The notes under the pieces were generated by a model that was not told where the DNA came from, searched no databases, and saw only the letters and a program-made list of their open reading frames with translations. The translations under genes and the position numbers were made by a program. From NCBI GenBank assembly GCA_946122785.1, contig CAMGYJ010000005.1, forward strand, positions 79,850,547 to 79,914,546: a stretch of 64,000 nt of DNA, read 5' to 3'. The DNA is from Linum tenue. Lineage: Eukaryota; Streptophyta; Magnoliopsida; Malpighiales; Linaceae. This document shows positions 55,982-64,000 of this stretch, one piece after another. How positions within the stretch are numbered: position 1 is the first letter of the stretch; each line of letters begins with the position of its first letter.

Positions 55982-57017
55982 ACTTGTATATTATACTAAT
56001 TTAATAATGAAGTTATCATTGACCATAAACAATTTCAAATTCATATTATCACCAAATTATCTAATAAATCATTCAAAACATCTCACAAACAAATCATATT
56101 TTTTAAATTCAAATTAAAAATTAAGGCGTCGATCGATAGTAGACAACGTAAAGTCGACAACAAGGTTGTAATGATAAGAGGATGCATATATAAAATTAAT
56201 AATTATGGTTTGATGATCTTAGTTTATGTTAAAGTATTTTTAATTTTTTTTTAAAAAGTGGACCAGTTAAATCGTGGTGGTTCATCTGATTTTATGTTGA
56301 ATCAGGAAAAATCATTTGGTCCATCAATAACCGTATAAGCAATGAACCATACCACTATTGTAACTGATTTGACGGTTTTACTGGCCCACCCGTTGATCTG
56401 GTTCAGTTCTTATAGCAATGAATTTGACAGAGTTTCACTAAGCATGTGTGGCGCTGCACATGCTGAGTTACATTTCAAAAACTCCACGTGTTTTGTTCCG
56501 TATGCGCACGTAGTTAAAAATTTCTTATCACAACATTATATTTCAAACACTATATTTATTTCTACAAAAAAATCACTATATTTATTTTTAATTTCACAAT
56601 ACTTAATTATCTAAATCTCCCACAAATTCTTGCTCCCACATCGAAGGGATTTCTACTTTTACTCATACATAAGAAATTTATCCTCGGTAACAGCAATGAG
56701 ATTATGAGATGAGATGATATATTGTCTGATACAGTTGCTAATTATCTTAGCACAATCGACTGATTATTATAACCAGAATAAAAATTATCTAATTGCTAAT
56801 TAGAGTGTAGTTGAGTTCGAGAATCTGGAAGATAACTGTAAATACATTCCAATAAATTTACTATTGAGACCGATTTGGGTTAACTATTACCAGCTAAACA
56901 AAAGACAAAAAAAAAAAAAAAATGAAGATGAAAGGGTTAATATTTAATAAATAGGAAGGAAAAAAACAAATAAATGATAATATAATATCTTTCTTTATTT
57001 TTTTTATATTTTGCAAG
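55979..57017. other. AT-rich intergenic and promoter region upstream of the GH5 gene
   Basis: Only short frames are present. Runs of A or T flank 56905-57005. Nothing beyond the promoter of the next gene can be supported. Confidence 0.5.
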
Positions 57018-57025
57018 TATAAATA
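57018..57025 (+). promoter_or_regulatory. TATA box candidate for the GH5 gene
   Basis: TATAAATA lies 58 bp upstream of the chosen ATG, after a T-rich stretch. Confidence 0.6.
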
Positions 57026-57082
57026 TGTAGCGGTCTCGCTCAACAACTCGTTGCAAAAAGTAGAAGCCGAACTTCGTCAACC

Positions 57083-59255
57083 ATGGCGAAGCTACAACAG
57101 CAGCCCAATTACCGCTTCGCCGCCATTACCAGAAACTCCGTCCTCCATTTCCTCCTCCTCTTCCTCTCATGTTCGTCAATTCTCCACCGAGCATCGGCAT
57201 TCCCGCTCTCCACCGAATCGCGGTGGATTGTCGACGACTCCACCGGCCGGAGAATGAAGCTTGCCTGCGTGAACTTGGCATCCCACTTGGAACCCATGGT
57301 GGCCGAGGGGCTCAACAGACTTCCCATCAACGAAATCGCCCAGAAGATAACTTCAATGGGTTTCAATTGCGTTCGCTTCACTTGGCCGCTTTACTTGGTC
57401 ACCAACGCCACTCTGGGTTCCACCACCGTCAGAGAATCTTTCCGGCGCCTCCAATTGGACGATCCCATCGCCGGAATGGAGACTCACAATCCTTCCATCA
57501 TCGACCTCTCCCTTCTCCAGGCCTTCAAGGTACCGAATTTTGTCCCGATTTGCAGTTGGTCAGTGGTATGCCTGCTTGTCGTTTGACAAAATGCCACAGA
57601 GAAAAAGAAAGAAGTTACCTAGAGTTTTGCTCTGTTCAGGAAGTGGTAGGGCGGCTTGGGGAAAACAACGTGATGGTGATATTGGACAATCACGTCACCA
57701 AGCCGGGTTGGTGCTGTCGAGATTACGATGGGAATGGTTTCTTCGGCGATGAATACTTCACCCCTGATTTATGGGTCGATGGCCTTACTCGAATGGCCGC
57801 CATGTTTAGAGGTTACACAAACGTGGTTGCGATGAGCTTGAGAAACGAGCTTCGTGGGCCTAAACAGAACTCCAACGACTGGTACAGGTAATAAAATCGA
57901 ATCCCCCTGCCTCGATTTCTGATCATGAAAGCTCTGAAATTTAATTTGTTTGGCGGCTTAGGTACATGACAAGAGGAGCTGAAGCAGTTCACGCAGCAAA
58001 TCCAGACATTCTCGTTATCCTCTCTGGGCTGAACTACGATGGAGACTTGTCGTTCTTGAACAACCAGCCAGTGAACTTGACGTTTAGCAAGAAATTAGTG
58101 TTCGAAGTTCATTGGTACGGGTTCACAGATGGAGACGGGTGGGCTGATGGGAACACGAATCAGGTCTGTGGGATTGTGATCAATCATTTGAAGAGATCGG
58201 CCACGTTCTTGTTGGATCAGCAGTATCCGTTGTTCGTGAGTGAGTTTGGGATTGATCAAACGGGGACGAATTTGAATGATGAACGGTTCATAAATTGCTT
58301 CCTTGGATATGCAGCTGAGCTTGATGTAGATTGGGCGATATGGACGATTGTCGGGAGTTACTATTTAGGAGAAGGAGTTGTAGGGATGAGTGAGCCTTAC
58401 GGTTTGTTGAATTGGGATTGGGTTGAGATTAGGAATACATGGTTCTTGGAGAAACTCTCTGCCCTTCAGAGACCTTTCCAAGGTAACATTGCTTTCGGTT
58501 CTCTTGCTCCCTGAATTAGTTATAGCTTCTTTTGTAGTCCGGTTCCCTTACCTACAATTTTGAGAATACGTGGTTTCTCACAACTAATCATCTGAATTTG
58601 AAACCGAACTATATGTCAATTCTCAATAAATTTCCAGAATGTACAACATCATGTGTGCTTTGAAATGCATGCTTTCTGCTATCCCTGATTGACAAACAAC
58701 CCCTAAGATCAGGTTTGTTGAATTGCAGGACCTGGTTTAGCTGAGGCGGAGATCCACAAGTTGATCTTCCACCCATCGACAGGACTCTGTGTCCTTAGAG
58801 GCCTAACACCTTTGGACCCTTTAAAGCTAGGAGCTTGCTGGAAGTCCGACCCCTGGAGCTACACTGGACAAACTATATCACTGCAGGGCACTGCTACCCC
58901 TTCCTGTTTAGGGGCTGATCAACTATGGAGACCAGTACGACTTCTCAATGGTGACTGCTCGACGTGGGAGATGATCACCGACTCCCAGATGCACCTCTCG
59001 ACGAAGCTCAAAGATGGGACGTCGGGTTGTTTAGACGTGGACTCGGACAACAATGTGGTGGCGAACCCTTGCAAGTGCGTGAGGGTGGAGGAGAGATGCG
59101 ACCCGGGAAGCCAGTGGTTCAAGCTGGTTGACAGCACCAGGAAGCCGAACGACAGAGGGGTGCCGTCAGGGTCCAGGCAGCAGCGATCGAGGAGACGTGG
59201 ATTTTCGTCTGGGAGGAGTTTGCTGTGGGAGTTCTTGGGCTTGGCTTTGGCTTGA
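57083..59255 (+). CDS. Secreted glycoside hydrolase family 5 protein with ricin-B-like C-terminal domain
   Basis: Four exons (57083-57529, 57640-57887, 57962-58482, 58729-59255) with GT/AG borders give 580 residues. The N-terminus has a signal peptide (hydrophobic LHFLLLFLSC, cleavage near residue 39), so the enzyme is probably apoplastic. The GH5 (beta/alpha)8 domain spans about 45-400. The acid/base Glu is in SLRNELRGP (Glu219), a conserved His in FEVHWYGF (His282), and the nucleophile Glu in FVSEFGID (Glu326). Residues about 407-540 resemble a beta-trefoil ricin-B/carbohydrate-binding domain (Cys-rich, CLDVDSDNN). This architecture matches the uncharacterised plant GH5 'cellulase family' group (GH5_11 type). 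The substrate is not known, so calling it an endoglucanase would be a guess. The basic, low-complexity tail (SRQQRSRRRG) ends in a short hydrophobic stretch (LLWEFLGLALA), perhaps a GPI or membrane signal. Catalytic residues are intact. Confidence 0.93.
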
Positions 59256-62200
59256 TGTTTAAGAGAAGGGGAGTTCAGGAACTACATATACTATCGTTTG
59301 TATAGAGTTTTGAGTTATTTCCTCCATAGCTGCAGGGGAATCTGAGAAATATTGAGCATAGGTCTGTCTTTTATTTTTTGGGTTTGTTACTACTGGCTGG
59401 CTGTATGACGGTTGAAAAGAACCACACTACAACAGGTATGAATCCCTTATATGAGAAAGGTTAGAAAATTCTTTATTTCATATCTCGATATAGTTGTGTC
59501 CATTTCTCAGTTTCAGTACTTCAATTCAAGTGGGGTTCAAAGAAACTTCTTACCCACGCATGTATTGTGTATCAACTATCAAATACCTGTGGAATATTTG
59601 AAGGCCCAACTACCTACGTCGGCCTTCAACAACGAATGGGCTGGGCTTTGCCTGTGGCCCAGCTAACTGAGAGGAACTCGGGTGAAAATCATGGTCACCG
59701 AACACGCTCTACGGCCCAAAAATATTTCTTATATTTGCAAAATTACATCTCATTACAAAAACACCCCGGCCAGTTGGCCGAAGAAAGGTGAGGTATGAAA
59801 TTTAATAATGTAATAGAGTGTATAGCTTATTATTGTATAGTTTTTTTTTGGAAAATACATGATAAAGATAGTGAATTTTAGCAGGAAATAGACATGAATG
59901 ATGCAACGAATAAAAAATCAGCCTTATTAACCAAAATCAAGTACATGTTACCTTGTGAAACAATATTATTTCTAGTAATATGATGAGTTAGAGTAAATTT
60001 TATAGAAACCGAATTCCAGAAAATCGAATAAAAAGTCACATATCCCGCCGGTCTTCAGGAAATGAGCATCTCACAATCGTTGCTAGCTTTTACTCGGTCC
60101 GTTGGCCGATAAATTTGCTTTATAAAACTTTCATCTTGTCGTCATTGTGTTTTCTAGTTTTGCCATGCCATGATAAAATCTAAAGAAATCAAGAGTGAAC
60201 AACACGATTTGGGATAGGAACTGTCATTCCTGTATCCCTAGAAAATGGTGGTAAATACAGACTCACCTGCCGAACTGGTTTGGATTGAGATTTTTATCGG
60301 GTATCAGGGAACCATGTAATTATAAATTAGACTTGATCTAAACGGGCCAAAACTTGAAATTCAGCCTGTTTGACCAACTCATGCCAAACTCTAATTATTC
60401 TTTACTTTTAAACTTTTTATTTGAAAATAAAAAATAGTGAAAGAAAAGAGATGACTGCAATTCGCCATTTGCACATCAGTGATTCAGGAATATAACCATA
60501 GAAATTCGAAAGGAAACTGAAAATGATTAGGATCGTTTTAATGTTTAAAATAACCAAATAGATCTTTTTGTCTAGTTTTTTACTTACAAATACCAAATGA
60601 TTCCCTATAAAATACACTATAATTTAATCATTATGATATCAAATAACTACATAATATATATTTGAAATGATAAAAATTTGACTAATTGGGTTGGTAGAGG
60701 TTGAACCATTTAATAACTTTAAAATACATTATATTTTAGCCACTAAGGTATAAAATAATAGCATAATATATATTATGCTAGAGAAAATAGTCTGTTTTAG
60801 AATGGCAACTCCATGATGTTCATTTGTTTTACTTGATGGCCAAATCCCGTATAGGTCAGACCCATTCAAATTTTTTATTTTATGGTTAGCGGTTAGCCCA
60901 TTAGAAACCATGCATTCGTTTATTGTTAATTTTTTTTCTTTTTAGCAATAAAACGGAGTATCGTTTTTGCCCTTTCATATATATTTTACCAACACCGAGA
61001 AATAAAAGGGCTTAAAGAAAAAAATTGACACGCCTGGGCCCGTTTAAATTCGCATGTGTATGGTAAGTTGGCCCATTCCACAGAGAAAAGAGAAAAAAAT
61101 TGACACTCCCTATTCTACCCTTCCTACAAACGCTCACGGAGTAGGGAATTTGAAATGGGGGAAGAGTTTTTCCCTCTCTGCTATTATATATTTTTAATTT
61201 AAAAAGATACAACAAATGTACTTATTGTGATTGGTTATAATTCTTGCTTTTCTTTAAAGTGGTCATGGTTCGAATCCCAGTACGTGACTTTCACTCTCGT
61301 TGCAGGAAATTTGAATCAGAGCAACAGTTTTCCACTTTCTGCTATTATATATTGTGTAGATATTTATATTTATTTTTAATGATGTAGAAATATTAAGAGA
61401 ATTAAAATTATTTTTATTAATTTTTAATTATCACGTCAGACATTTAACGGTCAACTGTTACTATTGACTGCCACATCAAATAAAGTTAACGGAGAGTGAC
61501 TAAATATAGACCGTTTTACTAATTCGAGTGACCAAAATTAATATTATTTTTTTTAAGTGATTAAACATCACACATTTTAGTAAATACAGTGACCAAACAT
61601 AACATTTACCCTAACACCTTACTTCATCCCGTAACGAAAGTAACTTAAAACGAAATTGCCTTTTGGATTCATCAAACGTCACAAATATTCTCCTCGATCT
61701 CAAAGCAATGTAATGGAAGAAGCATGATCAATCATCGTCAATTCGTCATACTTCATTGGCCAAGAAACATAAAGGGAAGAATGGGCAAAAGTGTGACGAT
61801 TGTTAAAACTGGCTATGTATTTCTTGATTTAGTGGTCGTTTCATTATTGGATTTGCATCATGGATTTGGTATTCAAATTTTAAACTTTGTGAATTTTATT
61901 CAAGTCTATTTTTGTTGATGGGTGTCAAATCATGGCGTTCGCATATTTGGTCTTTTTTCTTATCAGAATTCATAGATATTTCGAATTTGGAAGTTGTGAA
62001 TGTTAAATCGTTGCATTGTAATGAATCATAATAATGTAAATACATGTATTGGTACAATAGATGCATTTCAATAATATATTGTTTGGTTGATGAGATTCTA
62101 CATGATATATTGACTTGCATAAAATTACTTTATAGGGAAATGTCACATTTACCCTCAACTTTTAGCATAAGACAAAAACTAATAGGGATATAGATGGAAA

Positions 62201-62552
62201 GAAAAATTGGACACAAATCTAAAAATAAACAATCACAACTTTTAGTTGAGATTGTATAATGCATCATTTTATGTGATTGTTGGTGGGGCCTAACTAAAAC
62301 AATACATGCATTGTTTTACACTTTGCTACTTCAAACATTGTATTGTGCACAATGCATGTATTCAATAAAAACAAGTCTAACAATCACAACTACCAAACGA
62401 CCCCTAACTTATTATGTTGGGATTTGGTTGAAGGGCATAACTTCCTTGACGGCAGGGATCCTCCACGGGCAGAAAAAAGATTGTAGTCGCCAATTCAGTT
62501 TGATAATGATCGAGTGACATTGCTTATTTGGCCGAACCAAGGAATTCCTTAA
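59256..62552. other. AT-rich intergenic DNA, no gene recognised
   Basis: This 3.3-kb stretch has no frame with recognisable domains. The first ~100 bp probably include the GH5 3' UTR. A degenerate repeat-like stretch at 61430-61620 has GTGACTAAATATAG/GTGACCAAA words seen in plant TIR elements, but ends were not found. At 62392-62407, CCAAACGACCCC followed by TAA looks like one end of a Tourist-like MITE whose other end I could not place. Confidence 0.5.
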
Positions 62553-62977
62553 TAGCCTGTTTGGATTGACAAAAAAGTAAGGAATTGGAATTCCATTTCC
62601 AATTCCATATATTATGTTTAGAATAATAAAAAGGTTGAGAATTGAATTCCATTGGGTGTAAAATTTGGGAATTACAATTCCTATCAAAAGTTATAGGAAT
62701 TGTCGAATAGAGAGAATGAAGATGAAATTAGTGGGACTCATCAATACTTTTTATTATTTTATTAACTCACTATCATTTTACTCTCTTTCTCTCTCATTCA
62801 TATTTGATTTCCCAAAATAAAACAAACATATTACATTATTTATTATGGTTAAAAGTGCAATTCATTTCCATAGTTGTAGGAATTATTCCAAACACTAGAA
62901 TTGGAAATGGAATTCTATAAAAATAAAAAAATGGAATTCCATTTCCATTTCTTTCATAATTGTATCCAAACAGGCTA
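62553..62977. mobile_element. Tourist-like MITE (PIF/Harbinger type)
   Basis: This 425-bp element has TIRs TAGCCTGTTTGGAT at both ends, exactly inverted for 14 bp. Similarity continues through GGAATTCCATTTCC-type sequence. It is flanked by TAA on both sides (62550-62552 and 62978-62980). It has no coding capacity. Confidence 0.85.
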
Positions 62978-62980
62978 TAA

Positions 62981-64000
62981 GTATGATGAATAATAGATAT
63001 TATTCTATCCTAGATAAGAGATATCTCTACGAAAAATACCAATCGGTGTTTGAAGAAGAGGAAGAAGAAGGAGTCCTCGACCAACAACAAATAAATGAGG
63101 ATTTATTCAATCACATGGGTTAATATTTGATCTTTGTAACAAATTCATCATAAACATATCATCAAATCTAACAGGGAAACAATAAACTCTTGACATCGAT
63201 AATGCAACAAATCCATTATAAATCCAAAATTTTATCCCAAAATGATGCTTTTCTAAATCCAACAAGCAAACTAACCCATAAAAAGGAAAGCCATATTCGT
63301 TTTAGGCTTCCAAGTCTTGAATTGCTTATAACATTGCTTGGCGTCTTCTCATTTCCATCCTATGCTATACCACAAAATGGGATTTACGATGCTTCATCGG
63401 TGATTCAATCCACAATCATCTTTGATCAAACACTAGCCCTAGAATTCCATTTTAAGAATTGTTTCGGATCCTTAAGAATTGAGCACGACCAAAGTGTGAA
63501 GCGACCAAAATCGGTTACGGGATGGAGCGAAAATGGGGGAAAAGGCAAGCAAACAAGCAAAGTAATACGCCAAGCTTATTTGGAGCTACAAATTAAAATT
63601 TGGTCAAGCTTATATATACGGTGCTTTGTTAGATAGAGGAAACAACCATACCTTTCCATACCCTATTGATCAAAGGTTATTATTTATTTACAATTCTTGA
63701 AATAAAAGTTCATAAATGCTCTAATATTAACTTATTCAAATTTGACAGAGGAGTATGTAACTAATACATTAAATATCGGTCCATTAAAAACTAAAATAAT
63801 TATATTTTCATATTGTTTATTTTTCTAAATTGCTAAATAAGGATAAATTACAAAACAAGAGAGTTCTAAGAAAATGCTAGCTATCTCAATTTTTCATCCC
63901 GTAGAATACCTATATTACGTTCATTTCATCTTCCATCCATCGAAACAACTACGTCGATAACCAATGAAATTGTATCTTTTTTACTTTGTCCAAGCCGAAA
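62981..64000. other. Intergenic, no gene recognised
   Basis: One 148-residue frame (63190-63636) has a mid-protein hydrophobic stretch but no recognisable motif, no clear promoter and ordinary AT-rich composition. I do not call it a gene, though part of an exon cannot be excluded at the window edge. Confidence 0.5.

Noticed and set aside
61267..61278. GGTTCGAATCCC, a perfect tRNA T-loop/B-box word
   Set aside because: No matching A box at the right distance and no acceptor or anticodon stems could be formed, so it is a chance match or a scrap.
63190..63636. 148-residue frame near the right edge
   Set aside because: It has no recognisable motif, ordinary composition and no promoter evidence. 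The hydrophobic stretch alone is not enough.

Overview
This window is nuclear DNA of a flowering plant, most likely a eudicot. The evidence is intron-rich genes with plant-type splice sites, an RGLG-type RING ubiquitin ligase, a plant GH5 glycosidase with a lectin-like tail, plant L1 LINEs with a zf-RVT domain, a FAR1-type Mutator (MULE) transposase and TTTAGGG-type repeat tracts. Most of the window is transposon-rich intergenic DNA. Two ordinary host genes lie in the right half.

Region 1 (1-27287) is a giant inverted repeat. Bases 1-13596 recur as the reverse complement at 13697-27287, around a run of exactly 100 N. Each arm carries the same loci: a FAR1/MULE transposase, a divergently transcribed Ulp1-like protease whose catalytic Cys position is Ser, a 283-aa protein resembling the 'putative plant transposon protein' family, and a small two-exon gene for a secreted Cys-rich peptide. 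The arms are nearly identical except in two short windows. In one of them the left transposase is broken by a nonsense codon and several indels, while the right copy reads through as 828 residues. The N run suggests two contigs or haplotypes of one locus joined head to head, but a real palindrome cannot be excluded. The symmetry runs off the left edge of the window.

Region 2 (27288-31440) is a non-coding patchwork of blocks copied from the arms: the transposase-downstream block with its telomere-like tract, and a block found next to the 283-aa gene. It also holds local tandem repeats and a tRNA-like (SINE-like) sequence.

Region 3 (33300-38130) is an old, heavily broken L1 LINE with a zinc knuckle, endonuclease, reverse transcriptase and RNase H. 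A hAT-type MITE with a perfect 8-bp target duplication is nested in its first ORF.

Region 4 (39900-43200) holds the 11-exon RGLG-type E3 ligase gene. Region 5 (43481-51104) has a 72-bp triplicate repeat, a Tourist-like MITE and a nearly complete 6.5-kb L1 LINE with a 14-bp target duplication and a single in-frame stop in ORF2. Region 6 (51105-57000) is AT-rich and holds a hAT-type MITE and a 1.6-kb Mutator-like TIR element with GC-rich inserts, a possible Pack-MULE. Region 7 (57018-59255) is a four-exon GH5 glycosidase gene. The remainder to 64000 is AT-rich and intergenic, with one clear Tourist-like MITE.

Exon boundaries were read by eye from GT/AG sites and reading-frame continuity. No database search was possible.
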